From assembly GCA_905182995.1 (NCBI GenBank), contig CAJJDP010000068.1:213722-277721 (forward strand): a DNA stretch of 64,000 nucleotides, given 5' to 3'. This document shows positions 49,182 through 60,828 of this stretch, piece after piece (the first letter of the stretch is position 1; every line of letters starts with the position of its first letter). The notes below the pieces were generated by a model, which saw nothing but the letters and a program-made list of their open reading frames with translations, searched no databases and was not told the origin of the DNA. This DNA comes from Paramecium octaurelia. Lineage: Eukaryota > Ciliophora > Oligohymenophorea > Peniculida > Parameciidae. A program made the position numbers and the translations under genes.

Positions 49182-50755
49182 TCACTAATTTGGTTTCTTT
49201 TTTAAATTGATTTAAGGAGATTCATTTCTTCTATAAACTTCAACTTCAGGAGAACTGTTTTCTTTTTGTTCTAAAAAGGAACTCTGTTCTTTCCTAGAAT
49301 GTTTAAAATGATAATTACTTTCTGGTTAAGAGTTCGTCATATTTCTATAGCTTCTCAGAGATAAATGTAAGTTCATGAACGTATTCCTTCATTCTTGTGT
49401 TATACAGGTCCTTCATGGCTTCAAAGCACAATTAAGCTTCCTCCACACTTTTAATATCTAATTAAGAAATGCGTTCATTTAAATAGAGTTCTACTTTTTC
49501 TGAGATTTCCTTTGGATTCAGAGGTGGCCCATTAGACAGAGGCAACATTTATTATTAGGTTTACAATTTCTTATTGTTTGAGTTGACATTGCCACCTCTT
49601 TGAAATTATTCTAATTCTCTTATAAGGACGAGCTTCTCCTATTCCAACCTTTTGACTACTGCTTCTAAATCTACTTTTTCGTTTCTTCTTATCTTTAAAT
49701 AATAATTAAATCCATTACAATACCTCATTTTCTAATTGGCCAACTCTTTAACTAAACCTTAATGTTGACAAGGTCTCTTCAATGTTATCATTTTCAGAAC
49801 TAATTGTTGAAATCATGACCGTTTTACAATTGCCTCCCAGAGAATCTTTGAGGAGAGTGGTCATCAATGAATTCCTGTATGGTATATGTTATCTATTGGC
49901 ACCCTTCATTCTTTCATTTAAGGCTATTATGACTTATTCTAAGTAGGTTAATGAAAGATTGATATATTTAGCTTCGTTAAGGAGGTTGCCTTCCACTTAA
50001 GATTTGCTGATTCTCTCCGATCCAGCCAAATCGACTAAGTGCAATTTGCTTACGAAACAGGTTTCACTGGTTGTGTCGCAGCCTTCAAGAGTCACAGTGA
50101 ATATGCAATGGGATCTTGAACTTGATTGATTCATTGGAGTGGAACTTACTTGTCTAATAAAGTTGCCCATCATGAGTAGATCAATTCCTTCTTGTTCGTT
50201 ATTGCACTAATGAATTGACAAGTTTTTGAGGTGTATGTTATTTTGATCGTCTTCATATAGTGCAATCTAATAGTCTAACAGAAAGTTAATACTTTGTTCC
50301 ATTACTCGAGAGGGGTTTCAAGATGTCTCTTTTCTAATAAATCATAGGCATTTTCATTATAAATTTCCATGAAGGAGATGTAGATTTTATATTGGAACTT
50401 GGTTCGTTTATCGATTTCATCAAAAATGTAGGAGAGTGCTCTTGGGATGACTCCTCGTAATTGCCAAGTTTCAGCACCACTCATGGTGTATGTCTTACCC
50501 GATCCAGTTTAACCATAAGCAAAGATGGTAGCATTATAGCCATCTAGGAAACTAAGTAGGATGTGAATAAGTTCTTTACCTGTTAATGACTGGGATGGTG
50601 ACAGTGCTGAATACTTATTCTTGAGTAGACTTTTGATCGAACACATGAGTGAAATTGAATTCTAGATTATCTCTGCTATTATTGACTAATCCAAATTTGA
50701 CATGTCTGGGCAATAGGACTTATAATCGCTTATTATGATACAATTGATATTGCAT
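49182..50755 (-). CDS. Kinesin motor protein, kinesin-9 (KIF9/KIF6)-like, 487 aa
   Basis: A plus-end microtubule motor; the KIF9 group works in cilia. Seen: FDGYN-like [21 protein letters not shown] (P-loop, shown here as FAYGQTGSGKT), [36 protein letters not shown] (typical of the kinesin-9 insert), [11 protein letters not shown] (switch I), LVDLAGSE (switch II), and [20 protein letters not shown]. The N-terminal first beta strand is not typical and may need another start. After the motor comes a coiled coil of about 150 residues ending NLKKKPNQ. Introns of 28, 26, 31 and 25 nt close the frame exactly. The motor is complete for ATP hydrolysis. Confidence 0.88.
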
Positions 50756-50893
50756 GGCATTTTAAGATTGACTGCTTAAATTACAATAATTACTTATTGG
50801 ATGGCTTTAATCTCAAGTATACTTCAAATTGAGATTTCATATGCAGTTAAAGATTATATATATTTTATATATATATATATAAATATTTAAGTA

Positions 50894-52233
50894 TCAACCA
50901 GATATTCTCGTTTTAGAGATGACTCTTTTGAGAATGCTCACATCTTTATCTGAAATTTCATAGATCATCTTGATGTTTTATCTGCACAAAAAGCATTCCT
51001 TATTCTTCTAGGCCATTTAAATCGCACATTAATAACAGATTCCTCCATGACCACATGTCATGAGGACAGCATTGGGAGGTCTTTCACAACAAATGATGCA
51101 TTTGGAATCAAATTGCTATTGAGGGTCTTAACATTTTAAAACGATTTTATTATTTGTATTTCGTTCAGTATCAATTTCATTTTAGTTAGTACATTTTAAT
51201 ATAACTACTTCAGGATCTTTGATCTATTTGAAATATGCTGATGAAAATTTCTGTAAGAATATCTGGGTCTTGGTTGGTTCCTTTTTGATCTTCTAATCCT
51301 GACATGGAGTGTTGGGTGATGAATCTCGAGATTCCAATTAGTTCAATGACAATACAAACTCTACGATGTCTTTAAACAGATATTTGGAGATTGCACTAAA
51401 CACCACAATATTAAACGAAATTAGAATGTACATAATGAAATCTCCAATTTTCAGATCCAAGTCAACTTCTAAAATATTGAGAGTGTTGATTATCCAAATC
51501 CCAGCTATCAGACTACTTAGGATGCTGGTGTATAAGGTCCATATCAAAGTTTTAACTTGCTTTAATATCAAACATACTTTCACTTTTATAATTGAGAATT
51601 TCTTAGCGATTATAAATGCTGAATAGTTTTGAAATGAGGATCAATAGCACTGTAATGGTGGTTCCGACCAAGCCGCTTAGAAACATCCAGTACCACCAGA
51701 AGGTTTGTGCCCATGACCAATTCACGTAGGAGTTCAATTTCAAGGTGATACACAGAACGGAGACTATTAAGCAAAAGCGATAAAAGATGAATGTCTAAGT
51801 TTATGCGTTTTTCACATACCAATCTAATTATTGTGGAGTGTTCATATTGGTCTTCTGAAGTCTTGTTGCATCCTATGTTAACTATGAAGGATAGGATCAA
51901 GAAGGTGTTGCAGAAGATGTAATAGTTTAGACCTAAATAATATATGGTTATGACATAAATCTAAAAGTAGTTGATGGTTAGGTGTTACTTGAAGCAGGAT
52001 GTGAAATAGATGATCGAATTTCTTTTGTGTCTTTCCTTCAGTGCATTTCAACAGCATCACTAATTCATACAGTATTGTCAATAATAGGGGGAGTGCCATG
52101 GGAGCACTTTGATACTGGAATAGAGTGAACAGAAGAACAAATATGTTGTAATAGAGGTATTTGAAACAAAAGCACTTTAAAGTGAATTCCACAACATCTC
52201 TTTATAGGTATAAATCATTGTTTACTTTTACAT
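50894..52233 (-). CDS. Polytopic membrane protein with C-terminal RING finger
   Basis: The N-terminal half has several membrane helices (YLYYNIFVLLFTLFQY, LPLLLTILYELVMLL), with others near 51.3-51.9 kb such as LYTSILSSLIAGIWII and FIMYILISFNIVVF. The C-terminus is a C3HC4 RING: CIICCERPPNAVLMTCGHGG, then C-Y-Q-C and CFLCRQNI (about 50990-51120). That makes it a membrane-bound E3 ubiquitin ligase. The membrane part resembles TMEM185/FAM11-type proteins, some of which in protists and plants carry RING ends; I hold that loosely. The start is inferred from a 26-nt intron (GTAAACAATG...TAAAG) after only three residues (MQK). The middle introns were not all resolved. Confidence 0.7.
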
Positions 52234-52271
52234 ATTTTCACTATTGTTAATTAATTTAAATTATCAAAAAC
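52234..52271. promoter_or_regulatory. 38-bp divergent intergenic gap
   Basis: AT-rich gap between two divergent start codons; presumably shared promoter. Confidence 0.35.
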
Positions 52272-53105
52272 ATGAATTAATATGTGCGCATCAAACCTGT
52301 GTTTGCAACATTCTATCCAGACCAATGCAGGAATCATTCGAAGGAAAACAGAGTGAGTTCCGGATATGCTCAAAGCAGAATGGAAGAGAAATCATAATCA
52401 GTCGATAAATTTAAAAATCAAGTGATCCAATTGCAAACTCAACAGAACGATTTGAATGAGCACATGCAAATGCAAATAGGCAAACTCATGGAGAGGATGA
52501 ATAATGCAGAACAACATATTGCAAGGATCTATGAGAGTGGATGGATGGATGCCATCAATATAGTTTAAGAGGACATGCACAAGTTGCAACTTCAACTCCA
52601 GAGTGTCTAATAAATGATCGTTGTTGAGGAAGAGAAGTCACAACAATTCTACCTAGAACAAATCAATCAAATGAAATACACAGTATTAGATTAAATTAAT
52701 AGTATGGATTCAGAAATCAACGTCAAGATGGAAGATCTAAGAATTAAGTTGGAGGAATACAACCAAGAATTTAAATTAAAATTGGTTGAAAACAACGACA
52801 TAGACAAATACCAACGATTTAATGAAGAAATGTCAATATATCTAAAAAATAACAATAACTAAAATCTCACTCTCTCACCAAAATACAAAAGCAGATCATA
52901 AAAACTATCCTTACCCTAAATAAACGAATTGGATGATTCCTAATAACTTCAATCCTTTTAATTTTTGCAGTCTCAATCCCTCCAATATTAATTAGACAAC
53001 GAAGGATACCTGTTACTAAATGGAGAATATATATACGATAGTGTGGGAAATAAACAATAGTTGTCAAATGATTAAATAAAATATCTAAATTTAATACCAA
53101 AATGA
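52272..53105 (+). CDS. Coiled-coil protein, 277 aa
   Basis: Single exon, exact frame. Starts MNQYVRIKPVFATFYPDQC, then a long coiled coil (KNQVIQLQTQQNDLNEHMQ, IVVEEEKSQQFYLEQINQ) up to about residue 200. A Gln-rich C-terminus follows with YLLLNGEYIYDSVGNKQQ. No domain recognised. It ends 16 bp before the stop codon of the Ca2+-ATPase gene on the other strand, a very tight convergent pair. Confidence 0.7.
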
Positions 53106-53121
53106 TGCATGTTAAATATAT

Positions 53122-56100
53122 TCATATCTTTTATGAACTCATCTTTTATAGACTCCCACCCTCTACTTTACTCCTTTAACTAGTATGCAAACGCATTGTT
53201 GACTTCCTCCTTAATCTACTTGTCAGCGTATCATCCATCTTTTCTGTCTTGACCTCATCCTCCCTGAAAATATGAATCTTTTGACAGATGCTCTCGGGTA
53301 TAAATTTAAATAGCAATGAAAAAACTATTCCAAATACTCCAAATCCGAAACACAGTATATGCTAAGACAGAGTCAGATGGGACACCTTCACATATCTCCC
53401 ACCATATTGAATTAGTAAGATCTAAACTATAACTGTAATTGTTTAAACGATCCAAAACAATGGATTATTACAAAAATTTGAAAAGGGGTTTTTTGTATGA
53501 TAATCTAATTGTCTACATGAAATCGAATTGAACACTTGCATCAAAACAAACGCTTAGAAAAAGATGCTCATTTGCACTACATTTGAAGGATACTTATATA
53601 TAAATCAACTATTTTACTTTCTAACCAACAAGTTCTGGTGGCAAAGAACAATCTATGTAATGTGGTAACAAGAATAGAATAAAGGAGAGAATAGTTATCT
53701 AATAGAAACTAGCTCCAACGATCGTTCTGTACATAGTTGGGGAAACTATTTGATCTGTTCTCTTATATGGTAATCTTGACAAAACTGTGATTGATGGAGG
53801 TTCGGTAGCCAAAGCCAAGGATGCAAAGGTGTCCATAATTAAGTTGACCCATAGCATCTCAATTGCATTTAAGGGAGATTGCTTTAATATCACAGCGCCT
53901 GTAAAAGACATGAAGAGTGCCACCAAATTGACAGTTAATTAAAATTAAATAAACTTCCTTATGCAATCATAGATGTTCCTACCCCATATCATAGCTAATC
54001 ACATTCATGAATAAATATACCTGTAAGAATTGAGTTGAAGTTATCATCAATAAGGATGATATCTGCAGCATCCTTGGCAACATCAGATCCAGTAATTCCC
54101 ATAGCAAACCCTACATCTGCCTTCTTTAAAGCAGGGGCATCATTAGTACCATCTCCTGTGACAGCCACAACATTGCCTTCCTCAATTAACCCAGTAACTA
54201 ATAAGTATTTATCTTCCGGAGAAGCTCTGGCCATAACCCTCATTTCTCTGCTTATTTTGGAGAAGATCTGCATATTTTTAATCTTCTTAATTTCCTTACC
54301 TTCATCATCCTTAACAGTCATCAACCCTCCAACCAACTCTCTGAACTTCTTGCCCTCAATTACTTCAAATTCCTATTGAGCTCTGCCTTACTCCAAAATG
54401 CCGCATTCCTTGGCTATGGATTATGCAGTAATGATATTATCTCCAGTGACCATTCTCACAATCACTCCAGATTGATTGCATAATTTGATTGCATTTGGAA
54501 CATCTGCTCTAATGGGATCCTTTATACCACAAATAGCAATTAATGTTAAATCCTTATCCAATTCATCTTCTGGAATTTGATGAATATGAGCCTTCATATT
54601 AACAGTAGAACCTTTAAAACTTGAACTCTGAGGTTCAAACTCTCTGTAAGCTATGGCTATAGTTCTTAAGCATTGAGAAGCATATTATTCAATTACATTG
54701 TGTAAAATATCATCCTTCTTTGTTTTATCAAGCAACACTTCATTTCCACCTTTTGAAACATATTTGAAACATTGTGCCAATATGATTTCTGAAGCTCCTT
54801 TTGTAAATATTCTAACAGTCTGATTCTTTTAGTTGAGGACAGCAGTGCTCATCTTCTTTCTTTTGCTACTGAAGGGGATTTGTCTGAGTATCTTGTCATT
54901 TTGTCTATAATTGCCATATTTGAATCCAAAGAGATCAGCTAATTCAATCAAAGCACACTCTGTTTTATTTCCAATTTGTATCCATCTGTTACTATTTTTA
55001 TCTTTGGTTGGATTAGCATTCGAATTATAGCAGATAGACTCAGCCATTATTTCTACGGTTTGTTTTGACATCTAATTATTTTAAGTAAATTGGTCCTTAG
55101 TTATGAAATTATTTTCACTCCAAATAGTAGTAACTGACATGATATTTTAAGTCAGTGTCCCTGTTTTATCACTGCAAATATTATTGGCTCCTCCCATAGT
55201 TTCACAAGATGCCAGATTCTTCACTAAATTTTATTCATCCTTCATCTTTCCTACTGAATAGGCCAAAGCTATAGTCACTGCAAGTGGCAACCCTTCAGGC
55301 ACTGCAACCACTATGATAGTTACTCCAATCATAAATGCATCGATGATAAATGAGAGTGATTTCAAGGTCAAGAAATCATGCTTATGTAAGACAAACACAT
55401 CATAGATTAGATGTCCCATCAATGCTACAAATGTCAAGATGGCTACTAATGTTCCCAATTTACCAATATCTTCAGCCACTCCCTCCAATTTTTGTTGGAG
55501 TGGAGTGGGAGGATTATCTTAGTTTAACAATAGTTTCAACTATCCTTAAACTGTATTTTATCCAACCTGCAATACGAGCATGTAACCATTTCCATCTAGA
55601 CATTTAGTGCCACTAATCAAAAAGGGACTACAATGATGATTGTCTAAGGGTAATTTTGATTATTGAATTATGTCACTAAAGGGTAACTTTTTTATCTCAT
55701 CAGATTCCCCTGTCATTGCAGATTCATCCACTTTCACTGAAGATCCCTGGATCATCAACCCTTTTGATATTGTTATTGTTCATACCATCCACTGCAAACA
55801 TGTCTCCAATCCCAAATTAGAGAACATCTCCAACTACTATGTCCTTTATTGAGATCTCCACTATTCCTCCTCTTACTACTTATACTATTCCTTCATCCAA
55901 TCTTCTGCGCAATTACTAAAATTGTCTTTCTTTTAAATAATTATTACCAGCTGTTATTGAAACTATCAAAAACACAGCAAAAAATATTGTTGCTCTAAAT
56001 AACTATTAACCATTTTTACATACCCCTCTGTCCATCCAGTTGCCACACCTTCATTTATCATTCCAATTATCGTACTCACAAAAGCTGCCAACAACAAAAT

Positions 56101-56433
56101 TTAAAGCATTGTATCTCCGAAGCACTCCAAAATTAAATCACATAAGGATTCCGACTCCTTCTCAATCGGGTCGTTGTTGCCGTACTTCTCTCTGTTCTCT
56201 ATCACTTAGGCTTCCGAATCAATCCCTTTCTGTCTTTATTAATCAATTGCGTGTACCAACTAATTGGATTTCAATTGTTTTGCCAAGCCTTGGTCTCCTC
56301 CCCATTTCTACACCTTCTGCAGACTGGATCCATCATTTATGGATGCCAACTAGAACAAGTCCTTGAAGTCTTCAACCCCACGCATTTGTTCGTAATCCTG
56401 GGAGTCCTACTATTTTGAATATTGGTGTTTCAT
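53122..56433 (-). CDS. Plasma-membrane-type Ca2+-transporting P-type ATPase (PMCA)
   Basis: Pumps Ca2+ out of the cytosol in exchange for protons, using ATP. Seen in order: long soluble N-terminus; EGWIEG-like ATGWTEG before M1; actuator motif [12 protein letters not shown] (about 55.7 kb); [12 protein letters not shown] in M4 (about 55.3 kb, the P-E-G-L Ca2+ site); phosphorylation site [11 protein letters not shown] (about 55.15 kb); the hinge [17 protein letters not shown] (about 54.1 kb); and M6 [21 protein letters not shown]. The C-terminus is short, with a basic [14 protein letters not shown] patch that may bind calmodulin. Catalytic residues are all present. Total size about 1,090 residues before introns are removed; not all introns were placed. 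Confidence 0.9.
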
Positions 56434-56472
56434 ATAATAATAATAATATATTAACGAATTTTCAAATCACTC
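56434..56472. promoter_or_regulatory. 39-bp divergent intergenic gap
   Basis: AT-rich gap between the start codons of the Ca2+-ATPase and the membrane-protein gene. Confidence 0.35.
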
Positions 56473-58500
56473 ATGGACTTATCATAAAAGAATCCTCCAA
56501 TCCGAGAAGTCAATTCGGAGAGTGCATCCAAGGGATACTCCAGTAATAAGTCTTAATTCCAATCCACGTTCAAATATCAATATCCAATTGAGAGTTAGTA
56601 TTATCCGATATATTCAAAGAAAAGAATGAGCATGAATAATCAATCAATTCAGAGCAATCTCTCTCCTCCATCCAAGAAGTAAACCCCAGAAATGATAGAT
56701 CCCAATTCGACGAAGAATCTTAAATGTTCAATTACAACTATGATTAGATCGTCAATCAAAATCAAAGATTAGAAAGTCAAAATATTAGTCTTCAAGCTCC
56801 CATCAATCAACAATAGATCGATCTACAAACCATTCAAGACTAAGAACCCATCTAAAAGGGCCCAAGCCCAATCAAACAACAATAACAATAACTCCAGCCA
56901 TCCCGCTCACAATCGCAAGTATTCTAGCCCTTCCAACCCTATCAACAACAACAAATATCAGCCTCCAAAAGCAGAATAGACAGGTCATTCGATGGAATCT
57001 CCGTCTTTACTAATGTCTCCAAATAGCGAACAACCCCTAATAGTCGCAATAAGGCCAATTCCTTTTACTATGATAGAATAGGGAATCAAGTCAGCGAAAT
57101 TATGCCCCCCATGATTGACAACTACTTAACCTATGTTCTCCTTCAAACAGCATTACCTTTATTAATAGTGTTCATTCTATATGTCATAAATTAGTATGAG
57201 TTATCTTTAAATCAAGTTTCTTACAGCGAGCAATCGACCAATTTTGCTACCTACCAGAATAGTATTGCACTTGCAATGGTTTCGGAGCTAAACTATGGTC
57301 CTGGGCTCGACAACTCATAGTAATTTAAATCAATAACAAATTAGATGTGGAAATTGGGCTTGATCGTATATCGAAAGTAATTCTTGTGCAGATTGGCCAT
57401 GGGTTCAAGCAATTTGAAACATAAAGAACCAGTTACAGAATACATTTTCTTGTTTCTGTTCACAATTATCTTTGATTTCATTTTAGTTATCTGGATAGAA
57501 AATAATTAAGACTATGTTTACGTGATATTAGTTTATTGCATCGGAGTTGTGGTCTTGTTGAATACATTTAGAGTAAAAGATTGGGATATAGTTTTTAAAA
57601 AAGGGGCAGGAGTGTTTTTGTATGACTTTGCTTTGCTCATTCTAATGGTGTTCATTTATTACGCTATTCCTAATGTTGTGGAATCACTCCAAGATCGCTA
57701 GGGTAGAATATCGGGAATGTAGAGTTTTTTATACCTTTATCCCTTATTCGATTGGATTATGGAAATATTCATGGATTATATTTACAACTAGACTTAGTTT
57801 GCCGAATTGTATATCTATCAACTCCAACTCATTATTCTTGGCATGAAAATAGGGTATTTTTGTAAGAGTTTAATATTAGAATTTTAAATATAGTGGATAT
57901 TTGGACATTTGAGTTTTGGTACAATATTTTAATGCTTGGCATTATGAGGGCTAACAATTCCTCCATGTTTCTCACTGTGTTTCTTAGAAGATGGGTTTTC
58001 TACTTAATTCCTGATTTACAATTCATTACTAAAATGAGTGAAACCAAAAAATCTTTGAAGGGAAAACATGGTGCTTATTTAGAACATCTAATATGGATTG
58101 TTTTCTATTACTTTTTCTATTTAACCAATTCGAGTGTGCCCTATGTTGCCAAAAAAACTGTTTTTATTAGCAATTGCAAATTCGACAATGAGATTTGGAA
58201 CTTTACAAGGGAGTATTATTAGCCAATTGTTATTTGGGGTTTGTTGCTTATTGCTGAGATTGCTGGAATCATGCTGAACAAATAGAAGTATGAAATGTTG
58301 TTTTGATTTCTTTTAGAAAATATGATAATATTAAGTATGAGGGTGGTTGTAAATTCAATTTGATAGGAAATGTGTTTATACGATTGTCAGGTTATTACTT
58401 TTTTTAGATCGCTGTAATGATCCCATTCCTCTTTAAATCATTAAATGATATTAGTTAAATAAATTAGCATTTGGAAACAAAAGATACAGAATAGTATTGA
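56473..58500 (+). CDS. Polytopic membrane protein with Gln/Ser-rich N-terminus, 646 aa
   Basis: Family not recognised. The N-terminal 190 residues are disordered and Gln/Ser/Pro-rich (KQQQQQLQPSRSQSQVF). About eight to ten membrane helices follow, for example YVLLQTALPLLIVFILYVI, YIFLFLFTIIFDFILVIWI, VILVYCIGVVVLLNTF and FALLILMVFIYYAI. NSSMFLTVFLRRWVFY and IGNVFIRLSGYYFFQIAVMI are near the C-terminus. Loops carry NSS and NQT sequons. Introns of 26 nt (GTTAGTATTATC...), 32 nt and 29 nt make 647 codons exactly. It may continue past 58500 (see next entry). Confidence 0.65.
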
Positions 58501-58818
58501 TTTTTATCGTATATATATAAGTGCCCAATTCATTTATTAAAACTAAATATTTATTTAAATAAGAATAAAAGATTAATAAAATATGGATAAAAAAATATCT
58601 TCCTGAAAGTGGAAAAGTCATATTAGAATTAGGATACATTTTGAGGGATTTTTATTTAGTATGCAACAATGAATAGTAATATTTGTTTTAAATTTAAGAG
58701 AAGTTCTGAGATTCATCTAATGATTGATCAATTCAAGGGGGATTCTCGTTTTAATAGAGTGAGTTTGCGAATTGCACAAAAGGATTTAGTTTACAGTTAT
58801 TTGAATGTGGAGGAATGA
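58501..58818 (+). CDS. Possible extra exons or small gene
   Basis: After the TGA at 58498-58500, coding-like sequence resumes: KYLPESGKVILELGYILRDF, then (after a possible 40-nt intron GTATGCAACA...TTTAAG) RSSEIHLMIDQFKGDSRF, up to TGA 58816-58818. It could be the true C-terminus of the membrane protein, if an intron removes 58498, or a separate small gene whose start I cannot place. A simple ATG frame at 58670 covers the last 49 codons. Confidence 0.35.
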
Positions 58819-59249
58819 ACATTCTGGGAGAGAAATCGTGGTTCATTACTCAAAATAAAAATTTTTATTCTTTTATTAATTAGAATAAAACTAAAAATTA
58901 TAATTTTTTTATCTGTTATAAAATTTTCAAAAATTTAAATCTCATAATCAAATAAATGGGAAGGGCTGTGTTTCACTTAATAAAAATCAATACCCACACA
59001 GAGTACTAACCTTAAATATAGGGAATTATAATTTTTTATTGAAAATTAAAAAAATGATAATTCATGATTATCATCAATGATCCTCTTACCATGCAAAACA
59101 ATATTTATTATGTTGTATTGGGTAAAAATAGCCACCTCATCGATGCTATATGATCGCTTTTGATTTTTAAAATTCTGTGTTAATATCTAGTATGTGTTTT
59201 GAATAAATTTAATGTTATTAACAAAATTTTGTTTATTAGAGCGCCATCG
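58819..59249. other. AT-rich intergenic region
   Basis: About 430 bp; no supported feature. Presumably holds the promoter of the DP gene. Confidence 0.4.
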
Positions 59250-60321
59250 ATGCAATAACAAGTTATTAATTCCTTAATTTTCTAGACTCAGGAAAAATGC
59301 ATTAGACAATTGTTCATTCCAGACTGTGCAAGTAGAAGTGATCAAAAAAGTCAATCTGTATAAGATGACGGCTCTAAAAAAACTTTGTTAAGACTTGCAG
59401 GCCAAGAAGTACCGTCTTCAATAGGATTTCTGATGGAAGATTCAAATAGACAGGATTCCTGTTCACAGCTATAGTTAGATTATAAAGAAAACGATTTCTA
59501 ATAATAGAGTATTAACAAAAAGAAAGGTAAAAAATTTGCCATATTTTATTATTATTTCTTTAGAAAGAAAACAACATCACAGCCTCAAATATTTAAGTTA
59601 CTAGGTTCACAGACTTGTCGGATCACAAAGAGAAACCACCTATAAACAGATGGCAGATTTGCTTGCTTCAGAAATAAGTAAATCAAGTTTATCTGTAAAT
59701 ATAATAATTAAATTTTTATATTTTCTAGTCAGAAAGTAAAAACCTCAAACGCAGAGTTTATGATTCCATTAATGTAATGGTAGCTCTAGGAGTCTTAGAA
59801 AAGCAGAAAAAGATCATCACAAAAGGACCGATGTTTCAATAGAATCATATGACAAGTAGATACGCCAGAGATACCAGAGACAGATATGAAATGTAGAGAG
59901 TACATCTTATCAATAAGCATTAGCAATAACAATTTGATGAACTCAAGAGAAAGAAGATCTTATTTTAAAAATTGACCGATTAGGCAAAAAGAATAAATGC
60001 CTTAATCGATCAAAACAAGTATCATACTTAAACAATATTCACATTAGACCTCTCTAAAAAGACGAGTCAGACTTCCTACAAGGTCAATAACTTAAAATAT
60101 ATCAATTCCCGATCATGATATTTAAGTTACCTTAAAATGCAAAAGTATTAGAATTTATTATACAATAGCTTAATATCATACCTATAGAAGGGAAATCTTA
60201 GGTCTAAATTTTGTCAGATCATGAAATTAAAATTGTTGGGGATTATGATATTTTGCCTTTAATCAAAAGAGTTGAAGTAGCAAAAGATAACATAATTCCT
60301 GGACCAATGTTGAATTTATGA
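59250..60321 (+). CDS. DP-type transcription factor (E2F dimerisation partner), 323 aa
   Basis: DP proteins pair with E2F to control S-phase genes. The winged-helix DNA-binding domain is seen: HRLVGSQRETTYKQMADLL (DP: CEKVQ.KGTTSYNEVADEL), then NLKRRVYDSINVMVALGVLE (DP: N.RRRVYDALNVLMAMNII), and KKIITKGP. RRVYD is the conserved DNA-contacting block. A coiled-coil dimerisation helix follows (QRVHLINKHQQQFDELKRK), and the C-terminal beta region (IYQFPIMIFKLPQNAKV, DILPLIKRVEV) fits the DP family. The N-terminus is Ser/Gln-rich. Introns of 37, 34 and 29 nt make 324 codons. An alternative 24-nt in-frame intron near the start cannot be excluded. Confidence 0.87.
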
Positions 60322-60828
60322 TAAACTAATAAAGAAAATTTTGCCATCATTTTCTTACTAAAACCGTAATTGTCCTTTTATTAGGACTATTAGCACAACT
60401 ATATGTTTTTTTTTTTAAATTTTAATTAAGCGGGAAAATTTTATTTTAAAAAAAAGTGCAATAATTATTATTAATCAAACAATCTAAAACTGATGTTACA
60501 TATTAGGTAGTACTGTAATGATTTCATAACACGAAAGACCTCTTGAATTCCTTTTCTATATATTTAATCTATTTAGCCAAATATAATACAAAAACAACTC
60601 CTTTTCATAATAACTTATGTAAAACAGTGATTTCAATAATATTATATGACTAAATTCAATTTTTTAAATACAATCAATTTAATAACAAAATTTCGTTTAT
60701 AATTTCTTATTATTTTCCAATATAACTTAAAGCATTTAATACATTTCAGGTCTCTCTCAAAGCCTTTAATTTTTATATACTATGAAATTGTAGAGATTTT
60801 GTGATATTAATTTTTATATAATAATAAC
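60322..60828. other. AT-rich intergenic region
   Basis: About 500 bp, long T and A runs; no exon or RNA gene supported. Confidence 0.4.
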
